From: Mycogone perniciosa
Lineage: Eukaryota > Ascomycota > Sordariomycetes > Hypocreales > Hypocreaceae
Assembly: GCA_025331125.1 (NCBI GenBank)
Contig: JAOALB010000178.1
Location: 1 to 64,000 of the forward strand
Direction: 5' to 3'
DNA length: 64,000 bases
A program made the position numbers and the translations under genes. Positions within the stretch are counted from its first letter, which is position 1. Every line of letters starts with the position of its first letter. The notes below the pieces were generated by a model. It did not search any database and was not told where the DNA came from. It saw only the letters and a program-made list of their open reading frames with translations. Of this stretch, positions 10,956 through 21,858 are shown piece after piece.

Positions 10956-13900
10956 CTTCCTATAAAACCAAGTAGGTAAAAGAGGGGGGTCTCTCCTAGG
11001 GGGATATCTAGAAGGAAGGGCTTAATTATTCTGTATTCTGCAAAGTGGCCTTGCGTCTTTAGTTTGCTGTATTTGCAAATAGATTTTCTATTATGTCTAA
11101 AACGTTTATAGTATTCCTGGAAGTCCCTATACCCTGATCTCTCCGCTAAGAGCCTATAGAGGATAAAGCGTAGGAGTTTAAGCTTTAAAGGGGAGGCCGG
11201 GGCCCTAAGTCCCTACTATTTATAGCGCTCTAAGGTCTTACCGAGCTAATCCTACTCTTTTACCTCTGCAACTTTTTTTTTAATCTATCTTTTAATACAT
11301 ATAATTATAGCCTAGTTTTATAATATAGCAGGGAGGGCTGCGCTTTATTTAGCTAAACAGTTAACTTATTTATTGCCTATAATTTCCTTATATCTTAAAA
11401 CCTATAAAATAAAGGTCCTGTAAAGTAAAATACTTTATATTAATTTTTAAAAGTATATATATACTCTTTATATAAATAAGGGGGGCTTACTAAATAGCTT
11501 ATTAATAACTAATAAGTTATTTGGGAAAAGGAAGGCTATTTAACTTATATAACTTTCCTTTATATATCTAACTATTAACTCTATAGCCTTTAAAGCAGCT
11601 TATACCTCTATATTATAAACTTCTGCATCATTAAAGCGTTTAATATTAATAGTTACTTTTACTTTATAGTAAATAACTGCTTTGTAGCCTATATTCCCTT
11701 TAATTTAAGACTTATTAAAGTAGGCTAGGATTAAGTAAAGGGGGAGGGAGTTAATTAATTTTAGGTATTTCTTTACTGCAGTTAATTTATTTAAGCCTTT
11801 TAAGTCGGGATTAAGGAGAATATATAAGGACTTTCTAATAAAAAGGGTAGGTTTAACAGTTTTATTAACTAAGGCGGCAATGCGCTAAAGTCTAGTTTAT
11901 AGTAGTTAAAGAGGGAGTTTTTTATTAATATATTAACTAATTAGGTAATCCTAATCTAGTCCTGCAAATCTCGCTATATATTTAAGTTAAGCCTAAGCTA
12001 AAGTAATACTAGCTATAGGGACCTTTAATTCTCTATATAGGATAGGAACGCTTATAGTTTTCTAAACTAAAAAGACTGCCTTTACTATAGTCTTAAAGGC
12101 TTTATTTATTTTATTCACTAAGCTAGATACTTTTATATTTACCTACTTAATAGGGTTAGCTTACAATTATTATTTATACCCTAGCTACTATACTTTTATT
12201 TTATATAAAGCAATAAAAAAGATATAGGCCTTTATAGCTTATATAATAACTTTAAAAGGTAAGCCCTTTTAAGTTTTATTAAGCGACTTAAAAAAGTTAA
12301 AGACTTTATATATTTTACTTATAAGCGTTTCTATATATTTTTTTAAAAGAGAGCTTTAAGTTAAAATAAACCTTTAGCTATTGAATATCTTTTTTAAGCT
12401 AGACTAGTTTTCTTTTTATTATAATGCCTTCTTTATAAGTCTATCCTTTTATATAATAAAAGTGCAGTAATTTAGCCTTAATATAGTTAAAGGATACTAT
12501 ATTCTTTACTCTTTATTTTAATATTTTATTAAGCGCCTATTATATAAAGGTAACTGTTTTTTAAATAAACCCCTTTATAATAAATATAGTAATATTATTA
12601 ATATACTTAAAGTAAAATTATTAATTTTTAAGCTAGAGAATTAAGTTAAAATATAGTATTAATATAATAAAAGAGATAAAAGACCCCTATAAAGCACTAT
12701 ATTTAAAAGTAAGGTTTAATAGGTTAATTTTATTTCTTTTATAAATAAAAGCAGTTTTATTACTTATAAAAGACTCTACTTACTTTATAAATTAAATAAG
12801 CTACCTTTATTATTTAAGCTATAAAACTAATCTATTCTTTATAATAATAGTAAAGGCCTTAAAAATATTAAAAGTAAATAGGGTTATAATCTCTCCTTTA
12901 TTTAAGGCAACTTTAATATTATAAATTAAGTAGGCAATTAAGTTTATAGCTGCTCTTTTAAAAAGGGCTTTAAAGTATTATTTTAGAAAGATTTTATATT
13001 TAAATGCTAAAAGGGATACCTTTTTAATAAATAATCTTTTAAAGCCTTCTTTTATATAAGATAGCAGTAAAATAGGTTTAAAAGCTTTATAGTCTATATA
13101 GTTAAGTTTACTAGGTTTAAAGATAATAATAACTTTAATATTTTTGAAAGGGAGGGGGTAATACTATAGCTTTAGGCAGCCTTTAAAGAGCTTTATAATA
13201 AACTTTTTAATAGTAGGTTATATATAATATAAAAGGGTAACTAATATACTATTTATATTAAATATAATATTCCCTGCTTTAATTATAGCCTTTTTCGCCT
13301 CCTTTTTAATAATTATTTTATTTTATTATATTTAAAGGTTCTTTAATATTTAAGGATTTTATAAATTTTTAATATCTTTTTCTACTCCCTTTTACTATAG
13401 TAGGCATTCCTTAGAAAAGGCCGCTTACTCTTTAAGGTTTAAAATACTCTTATTGCTATTTATTAAAAGGGGGGGTTAAAACTAGTCTATAGCCTTACAC
13501 TATTTAGCTATTTACTAAATGCCCCTACTTAAGCTAGGTTTAACTATAAGTTTATCTTAGTAATTGCGTTTTATATATTTAACTATATTATGCAGTACTT
13601 TCTTTGCCTTAGTTTATTTATTAGTTTTAAAGAGCGCTGTAATATAAGTTAAGTAGGCTATCTGGTAATCTTTATTTTATTAAAGGGCGCTATATCTATT
13701 TTAATGTCTTTTTTTGCCTGTTAACTATATATAGTCCGCGAAAAGCCTTTAAAGTATTTATATAGCTATATTTAGGTCTCTTTTAATTAAATTAATTATA
13801 TTTACCTTTAAGAGGAGCTAGGTATATATATATATTAGCTGTCTAAACTTTTATAGGCTCTTAAAAAGGATATATCTCTTTCCTATAGCAGCTATTAGCC

Positions 13901-16600
13901 TAATAGAGCTTAAAAGCAAGGTAGCAATTATATAGTAGTTTAAGCCTATATTTAAGTTTTTTATAATACTTATTAATATTAGGCAGTTAATAAAAATAAA
14001 GTTAATGTATTTTCCGGAATCTTTTATAAAGGCATTTATAAAGGTAAAGATTAAGTTATATCTGTCTGTTTACTTAGCTAGTTTATTGCTTATAATATTT
14101 AAAACTTAGCCTAATTATTATATTTAATATAATGCATTAAAATCTTTTATATTAATTAAATTTAAAAGGGGCTAACCTTACCTTTTAAAAGTTTCTATTA
14201 TAATATTAAAAAAAGCCTTATAGTAAATATTATTAATAATATAGCTATAAACCTTTACTTAATAAATGGAATTACTTTTTAGTTTTAAAGGTAAAAGTTA
14301 TTAATATAATATATTTAGTAATTTTCTAATATATATAAAGATAAAAGCTTTACTTTCCTTTTAATTATCAAATAAGTTAAATACTTAAAAGCTAAAGTAA
14401 AATCTTATTATTTTTTAAATAATATAGTATTTTAATAAGTTTAAGGCTTTTAAATAAATATAATATTAAAGCTATTTTTTTAAGCTAATAAAAGGGCTAT
14501 ATTATAATACTATCTTTATTTTTTTATATTAGCTTAAAAGATTTTTAAGTTAAAGTTCTTTTAGTAGTTTCGATAAAGTTTATTATTTATAAATCAATCT
14601 TATAAGGTTTATCTCCTTTAAGGGATTCTTTTAAGGCATTATCTATAAAGTTATTAAAATTAATAACCTTTACTATAAAGCAGGCCAGTAAGCTTTCTTT
14701 TAATAAACTGTTAAGGACATTTATTAGGTCGATTTTATTTTAAGGGGGCCTTATTGTAGGGATAAAGGGTATTATCCTACTTAAAGGGAGGGGGCTTTAA
14801 ATTTAGGCCTTAAAAGCAGGAGCAGTAAAAGATCTAGCTAAAATAGCTTAAAAAGCTCCTCTTTTAAATGCACTTAATTTAGACTTAAGGATAAAGGGGG
14901 CAGGGTTTTTTTTTTAAAATTCCTAAATTTTAAGTTCTTTAATACTTTTAAGTTATTTTTTAATAGTATATACTTTTATACTATTTTTAATAATTAAATA
15001 TATATAGTAGTTTAAAGTAGTAAATTAATAAAGATTAAGGCAGTTAATATATTAAGTAGGGTTATTATAGTTTTTATTTTTATTAATATATTAAAAGGCA
15101 GGCTTACTATACTTTTTATATTATATAGTTTTAGTATAACTTTAAAGGTTATAAAGCCAAGGCACCTATTATATTAGGTTATCTATACCTTTTAGCTCTA
15201 AAGCTCCGCTAAAGCCAAGCAGTTAAAGAGTTTAAAGCCTATCTTAACTTCTTTTTTAAAAGAGATTAAGTAATAGCAGGTATTAGTAATTTTATTAAAA
15301 AGGGCCTTTTAGCAGAAAACTAAAGGTTCCTTAAACCTAATACTCCTTTAAGCCTTAATTAAAACTAATGCATTAATAAAGAAAATGCCTAAAATATTAA
15401 TATAGTATTTAAAGACGCCTTATATAAAAAAACTCTTTTATTTATATACTTCTTTAATCTTTAAGCCGCTAGCCTTTACAGTTAAAGTTAAAGTAAAGAT
15501 TTTTTTTAATATCTTTTATTTTAATTTAAAGTATAAACCTAGATTTTACTTTTTAAAAGTAAATAATATCCTTGCTTTTAAGGTTATTAATTTTAATAAC
15601 CTTTTACCAAGCGCTAATAGCAGTAATTCTGTTTTAGCTATAATTTAAAGGGACTTAAAAAAAGATTTTATTATTAGTCTTTAAAGTATTCTTTGCCTAT
15701 TTTTATTTATTTTTATAAATAATAGGGGCCGGCCTGCTATTACTTTAAAAGGTAGGTTTATTTCTATTTCCTTATATTAAAGGGTTTTTATTTACGCCTA
15801 TAGCCGCGACTATAGCCTATATAACCTATTTTAGGCTATTAGCTGGCAAAGGGGTTCCCGCGCTAATTTTATTTAAAGACTAAGGCTTAATTTATTATTA
15901 TTTATTATTTTAGCAGGTCTTTTTATTAACTAGTTAAATAGTTGTTTATTAGGTAAAAGGAGGCTTTTTGCCTGATTCTTTAAGGTTTATAAAGGCCTTT
16001 AAAGAAAAAAGGTTTTTAAAAGTATTAAAAAAGGCTTTACTTACTAGTATAGCTATTAAAATATAATACTTTCTTTAATATTTAGCTAAATAGTTATTAA
16101 TAGCTTAGGCTATTAAAAGTAACACTTTTTATTTAGCCTTTTAAATTAAATGAATTTCTTTAATTTAAATAAAGATTTTAATTACTATATTTAATTACTT
16201 TTTATTTATAAAGGCAGGGGCTTTTATTAGCCTACTTTAAAGGGAAAAAAAGAGGCTTTCCTAAGTCCCTTTTAAAAAGAGAAAGACGTTGAGTCTTATA
16301 TTAAAGCTAAAATTAAGTTTAGGGATATTAGTTTCGATATATTTATTGTTAATGCAGTATTTTTTAGGCATAAATGGGAGGACTATAGTCTCCCTTTTCC
16401 TTAAAAGTAAAGGAGTACCCTCTTTTTTAAATCGCTGGAGTGCTGCCTGCCTAGCAGCAGCAAGGTTTAGTTATCCCTAGTTTACTTAAAGTCTAATAGC
16501 ATTTACTATCTTTCTTTAAATGCCTAGGAGGGGCAAAAGAGTATTATTAAGCTTATTTTCTTAATAGTTAGTTAAGAGGTTATAGAATTTTGGTGAGTAG
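10956..16600 (-). mobile_element. Tad-like LINE (non-LTR retrotransposon), RIP-mutated
   Basis: On the minus strand, 12580-12608 reads SYINNITIFI, the reverse-transcriptase YxDD motif of LINEs with both Asp codons turned to Asn. Downstream on the same strand, 11583-11635 reads DAEVY followed by a block ending AALKAI, typical of the RNase H domain of Tad-type LINEs. The order (ORF1 side near 16500, RT near 12600, RNase H near 11600) fits Tad1-like elements. Both ends (10956-11280 and about 16280-16600) keep more G and C than the middle. The gypsy element at 2847-10950 is inserted near its 3' end. The 5' boundary at 16600 is approximate. Confidence 0.75.
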
Positions 16601-18023
16601 GCACCTAAAGGGTGGGGTACCTATAGGTGTAGGAGGGAAGCTTGCCAGGCGTAGATATAAGTTTGTATGTCTAAAATTCAAGACCGGACCCAAATACTAA
16701 AATAAACTCGAGTGCAACCTTTTCCACTTTTACTCAGCGGCAAGCCGCACAACTCGATATTTAAGGAATATTGATTCGCTGGAATAAGCCGCAAATGAGG
16801 GAGAACTTAATAATAAACAGCATGATACGAGAAGTAACGTAGGAAACACACGACCTACCTACACCGCGGCAGTTATATCCACTGAACAACTCGCTATCCA
16901 AATAGAGGTCCGTGGAAGTAATACGCTAAATCAGTCGTCCTCATACTCTCACTATAATAGTGGCTCAGCAGCTAGCCCCCTGTTCCGCATTCCAGTTGTC
17001 CTCTGCGCAGATGGCGATTCAGCAATTGCCAGCAGCAGGGATTAATGTCTCGGCAATAGCCTATCCGATTATAACCAAAAACCAGCCCCTATTTGTTCTT
17101 ACTTTTTCTGCTTTACGCGTATCATGTAAGACGACACGTTCAATACGACGCGTTATATTATTACCTATAGTCAGGATATTATTGCTTATTCGAAACACCT
17201 TCGTGAAAATACTACAATATTAGGCTTGAAATACCGTCGCATCTACTCAGAATAGACACCTTGGACTTGATATACTACTACTCCCCTCTTTAGGTCCTTA
17301 TTTGCAAATCCTGCCGTTCCTGCCTTGTAACTTCTATTTAACGTCATATTCGCAAATTCCATAAATCACTATAACGCAAAAACAAACTAAGCACTATAAA
17401 GCAATCTTCCGAAACTTGCCTTATGTCTCACGTGGCAGCTCAATCCGGAGCTTGCAGCCTAGCCCACAAGACCCGCTGATCAGCTAGCTACATTAAGGTT
17501 CATCTTGATGGTATGCTCTGCCTCCACTGCAACGGCCAACAGCGACCATTCTTATCTTGCTCCGAAAGGCATATACGAGAGAATTTACGCTTGGTTCATG
17601 TGCATAAGGAAACAGCCTTGGACAGCGCTACCCAGACAGCGCTACCCAGACAGCCTGCTTCAAATCTAGCTTGCAGAGGGGTGGTCTCTACACCAGTTGC
17701 CTGTCAGTCACTCTTCAAGGTATCCAACAACAGGCGCCTCTTTCCAGTCGCAAACCCGGTTTCGTCAAAAGCACCCATCATAGAAGGCGGGGTAACCTTC
17801 GAACTTAAAGACCCAGATATCCAAACACCAACGCAGTCAGAAGCTTCCCGAGGCTTGCGGACGCTTGTCGAACAAGACCTTGCTCTAGTTGCCATCAACA
17901 TAACGGATTTAAGTTTACGTGTGGCTTGCCATCTCTTCCATATCTTCCGCATTATAAACTCGAATTTGGTCAGTCTGAGGTAATGGCCCTCAAGAAACAT
18001 GTGAAAAACCAGCTATGGCCATC
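16601..18023. other. GC-balanced intergenic stretch with one uncertain ORF
   Basis: No gene is supported with confidence. An ATG-started frame at 17513-17983 (156 codons, plus) overlaps a minus-strand frame at 17704-18000 (98 codons). Neither has a recognised domain, so at most one is real. A 14-bp direct repeat (CAGCGCTACCCAGA twice) lies at about 17624-17652. The stretch ends at the TATA box of the metalloprotease gene. Confidence 0.4.
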
Positions 18024-18032
18024 TATATAAAT
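18024..18032 (+). promoter_or_regulatory. Likely TATA box of the metalloprotease gene
   Basis: TATATAAAT lies 160 bases before the ATG at 18192, in a GC-balanced context where such a run stands out. The distance suits a fungal gene with a 5' leader of about 100-130 bases. Confidence 0.5.
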
Positions 18033-18191
18033 GGGAGGCTAACCCTATAGACTTATAGAATAGAGCAGCTAACCTTAAGTCTTAAATCTCTGCTCAAAAC
18101 TTCATCTAGTATCCTAAAACTACTTACGAACTATCCTTCATCACTATTGCTCCTCGTTTCCAACCTCACCAAGAAGCTTCCAAGAGCAACA

Positions 18192-18974
18192 ATGGCAGAA
18201 CCTTCCAAGAACAACAATGGTTGGAGAGCCCCAGATGCGAGCCTTGCCAGTGAGGTTACATTCGTATCTCTGCCTCCTCAGCAGCAAGCCCAAGTTCGAG
18301 AATTTCTCCAGAGATTCGGATACTTGGACCGCTCTCGAGATACTACCGACCTTGATCCATCAGTGGATGACCACGCTGCTCTTAAATGCTTCCAGCGATT
18401 CATTGGCTTGCCCGACACTGGGAAATTCGACGCCGAGACCCAAACCGCAATGGACAACCCACGTTGTGGTTTCCCCGATGTGAGCGGGATCTCCGACTTC
18501 GTCCTCTCGGGTTCCAAATGGCACAAACCAGTAATCACTTGGCGCCTGGTAGGACGATCTGAAGACCTCCCTCTTGAGCGAGTAAGGAAGGCCATGCTTA
18601 AGGCATGTAATGAATGGGACCGCCATATGAACCACAATAAGCTCCAAGAGGTGCTCTCAGGCCAAGCCGATATTATTATCTTCTTTGCTAAAGGGAACCA
18701 TGGCGATGGACATAACTTTGATGGACCAGGCAGAGTACTTGCTCATGCATACTTCCCTCCTCCTGCTGGCGGGCGGCTCTCCGGCGATATTCATTTTGAT
18801 GAGGATGAAAAGTGGACGGACGATTTCTTAATGAAAGTCGCACTACACGAGGTTGGGCACTCCCTAGGGCTGGTACATTCCACGGATCCCAGAGCGGTTA
18901 TGTTTCCCACCTTCTCGAACAAATCAAGTCTTCACACCGATGACATCGCTGGTATCAGAAGGCTTTATCCTTAA
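18192..18974 (+). CDS. Matrixin-type (M10A) zinc metalloprotease
   Basis: This 260-residue protein has the full layout of a minimal matrix metalloprotease. Residues about 25-88 form a peptidoglycan-binding-like prodomain. The cysteine switch PRCGFPD has Cys92, which in the family holds the catalytic zinc in the latent enzyme. The catalytic domain follows with a structural zinc and calcium segment (HGDGHNFDGPGRVLAHA), the zinc site HEVGHSLGLVH (His219, Glu220, His223, His229) and a Met-turn at Met237. There is no hemopexin domain. The first ATG in frame is at 18192, and the codons before it lack an ATG. The start MAEPSKNNNG is not a signal peptide, although such enzymes are normally secreted, so an unseen upstream exon or non-classical export is possible. 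The single uninterrupted frame ends at TAA 18972-18974. Substrate is unknown, and extracellular protein degradation is an inference from the family. Confidence 0.92.
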   Translation: MAEPSKNNNGWRAPDASLASEVTFVSLPPQQQAQVREFLQRFGYLDRSRDTTDLDPSVDDHAALKCFQRFIGLPDTGKFDAETQTAMDNPRCGFPDVSGISDFVLSGSKWHKPVITWRLVGRSEDLPLERVRKAMLKACNEWDRHMNHNKLQEVLSGQADIIIFFAKGNHGDGHNFDGPGRVLAHAYFPPPAGGRLSGDIHFDEDEKWTDDFLMKVALHEVGHSLGLVHSTDPRAVMFPTFSNKSSLHTDDIAGIRRLYP

Positions 18975-20081
18975 ATGGAGGTATCTTTCTCATACTCCGG
19001 GGAAGCTGGAATTTGGGGGATACTCGCTTCCGTGCCACTGTTTGCTTCCGGGTTACTCAGCTCTAATAGCTGGCGAACTTGGAGAGGTTGATCGTGTTAG
19101 ACAACTGGCGGCGTATGGTACTTACCTTCTGCCCTAATTTCGTATTTCAAGAGTTTAATATTTCTTTATCCCTCAATATTGGTTTTCCCACCGGGTTTTT
19201 CCAATATTACTTCGCGAATGCGGAGGGAACTGTTTCTTGTTATTTTAAAAAATGAACATCCAGGTAGTAATATAAATGTCCATCAATCACCCGTATCAAC
19301 TACCGGACCGCGTTACGCTGTCTACTATTTCTTGCTTCTCTTTTTAAGAGAAACTACACCTCTCTTTGGCATCCGGTCGCCTATTCATCTGGTCTAACTG
19401 TCCCCACCTCACGCTCTCACATCGTTCAGGTAGCCGGCGCCGTCCGTGGCGCGGTGGGTCCCACATCAGCAGACTCCCCTGTCTTATGATGTTAATCATC
19501 TGAGTGAGAGACATAATCCGCTAGAGCTGGAAGCCCCACTGTGCAGCCACATGCAAAATGGAGAATTGCTGTGAAATCCTTTCAAAGAACGCGTCGAGGC
19601 GATGATATGATCTTAGCCAGTACTCCGACACGGAGAATTAATTTTGAAGAACTCCGCTTGCGAAACTTTGACCTCGAATCTCGACTGAGTTAGGCGCGCA
19701 TGATTGGCTCAATCTCGAGTTGCATACTCTGAGAAGTGGCTATATCACATATGATTGCTTCTTACCACAGAACTACTCAATAAGGAGATTAACGCAGCGA
19801 TAGATAAGGTGAGTATATGCTTCGAGCTCGTTGATAAAATAGTGTATTCTTATATTGCCTATAACTAATTATTATTTTCCTTTATATCTTTATTTTATAG
19901 AGGGGTCTAGGGGTAAGCGTAAATATAATAAAGATAGCTAGTAACAGAACTACCTTCAGGCTTAAAGATTTACTATACTTAGGTGTAATACAGGAGATAT
20001 AAGTATAGAATACGCTTAGCATTAATTGGTTAAATAGTTTATTATATAACTATAAGGCGTATATAATATAGATATAGCAGG
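18975..20081. other. Intergenic stretch after the metalloprotease gene
   Basis: No gene recognised. Base composition is balanced to about 19830 and then grades into AT-rich sequence before the solo LTR. Short open frames at 18940-19397 show no motif. Confidence 0.45.
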
Positions 20082-20467
20082 TGTCACGGCCCGACCGTTA
20101 TAAGAACGTGACATAGTACGTACCCGGAGGAACCTCGGATAGACGAACCAATCAGTATTGGATCACTTAGGTCGCTATAAACTATAAAGTAATCCCAGTA
20201 AGCTAACGAAAGGACTCACTATAGATTATTAGGAAAACAAGTGTAATCTAAGGTAATCCACGAGTATTCCCTTTATATATATACAACTAACTTATTACTT
20301 ATTTAGTATAGTTACTTAGATAGTTATTAATATAATTATTTACCTAAACCACTAGTTTTATAAAATAGTAACTATATTACCCTGCTTAGTATTTATCCTT
20401 AACCTCTCTATTAATATAAACCTATAAACCTTGGGTTAACTGTTAAGAACCAACCCGGATTATTACA
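20082..20467 (+). repeat. Solo LTR (type C) with target duplication GCAGG
   Basis: This 386-bp LTR begins TGTCACGGCC and ends GATTATTACA. It is flanked by GCAGG at 20077-20081 and 20468-20472. Its 3' half matches the type A and B LTRs closely, while its first 150 bases differ, so it is a distinct subfamily. No internal region follows, consistent with recombination between two LTRs of a former element. Confidence 0.93.
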
Positions 20468-20472
20468 GCAGG

Positions 20473-21010
20473 GCCTTTAAGGCATATATATTTTATATAA
20501 TTTAAGCCAATTTCTTAATCTTTAAAGAGCTAATATAAATTAAGATAATTAAAAGGCTTAAACTGTACTTTAAAAGTCTTTTTAAAATAACTATTAATTA
20601 AATAATTATTTTAATATATTATATAATAATCATTAAATTCTAGGCTCAATAATCCTTTATATATAATAAGTAGAAAAAGGATAATATAATATATAGGTAA
20701 ATAGTAAAAACGATTTTACTAAGTATTTATAATTTAATACTATTAAAGGAATAGGCATTTAATAGTTAAAGATTAGAAATAGTAAAGTAATAAATTTAAA
20801 ATACTATTATATTAACTTTAAAGACAACTACTATAGGAGTTAAAAAGGCTATTATATTTAAAGAGGATAATAGAAGACTAATTATTATAATATATTTTAT
20901 CTTTAAAGCATTCAAAAAAAACCTTTAAGTAATTTAAATATTAAAAAGACTATTTAATATAACTATTAAGCAGTTTTTAGTAAAGTATAACGATTAAAAA
21001 TAAGCTTAAC
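20473..21010. other. AT-rich RIP-degraded repeat relic
   Basis: TpA-dense sequence with stops in all frames, taken to be an old transposon fragment. No domain could be read. Confidence 0.45.
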
Positions 21011-21129
21011 TGTAACAAACCATTATACTGTTATACCAACAGGTAAAAGAATAGGCTAATAATTGCATTTCTAGTAATTATTATAACGGTACCAACTATA
21101 TATAAGGGAAACATACTTGGAACGTAATA
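21011..21129 (+). repeat. Short LTR-like element (type D), internally deleted form
   Basis: It begins TGTAACAAACC and ends GGAACGTAATA. Its two ends match those of the 353-bp element at 27318-27670, but the middle of roughly 230 bp is absent. The flanks TTAAC and TTAAG are a near-match but not a perfect target duplication. It could be a small solo LTR or a deletion derivative of the longer form. Confidence 0.6.
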
Positions 21130-21477
21130 TTAAGTTTATAGTATATTAGATATAAATATAGTTAAGTATAATATTATTAATATATGAAGTAATAATATAA
21201 TTCTTGTTTTTTTTAAAGTAGTAAGCAGTTATTTTATATTTATTTAAGTGAATAATAAATTTAATAAAGTTGTTAAAAAGGAGGCTATAAATATATAGAA
21301 TCTTCCTATATTTATAAAATATATTAATAACTTTTATATTATATTTAATTATATAGGCAATAATAATAAAAAGCTAAATATATATACTATATTAAAAAAA
21401 CTACTTTAATAAAGTAAAAGCTATATAAAAAAACTGCCATTATAACTATAAATATAAATTGTTAGCTAAATATTACA
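21130..21477. other. AT-rich relic
   Basis: TpA-dense sequence between the type D element and the next LTR. Nothing readable was found in it. Confidence 0.4.
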
Positions 21478-21858
21478 TATTACGACCCAACTAGGTCGAA
21501 GGCTAGGTCTGGAAGAATGTCGGAACGATGGGCCAATAGGAATATAATCACTAGGGTATATACCGAATCACTAATAATTAGGGACGTATATAAGTGATCA
21601 CAAACCTTAAATCATCAGGAACGTAGCTATGTTCCCTAATAATTGTCACAACTCTCCTTTGTATATATACAACTGGCTTGTCACTCACTTAGTATAGTTA
21701 CTTAGATAGTCGTTAACGATTGCATTCACCAGAACCACCTGTTCTACAGAATCGTAACTACGTTACCCTGCTCAGTACTGTATTTATCCCTAACCTCTCT
21801 GTCAACATAAACCCACGAGCCTCGGTTTATCCCTTGAGAATCAACCCGGATCGTCACA
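21478..21858 (+). repeat. Solo LTR (type B), weakly RIP-mutated
   Basis: A 381-bp sequence starting TATTACGACCC and ending GGATCGTCACA, and matching the other type B LTRs. Many CpG and CpA sites survive, making it one of the best preserved LTRs here. I see no perfect 5-bp target duplication: the flanks are TTACA and CCTAA. Confidence 0.82.

Noticed and set aside
16289..16480. Plus-strand open frame in the LINE 5' region
   Set aside because: The LINE is on the other strand, the frame is short and it has no domain. It is a product of low mutation at the element's end.
17704..18000. Minus-strand frame containing FDETGF, like the catalytic segment of pogo/Tc1-type transposases
   Set aside because: The residues after FDETGF do not continue as in those transposases, and the frame overlaps an ATG-started frame on the other strand. 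Six residues are too little to call.
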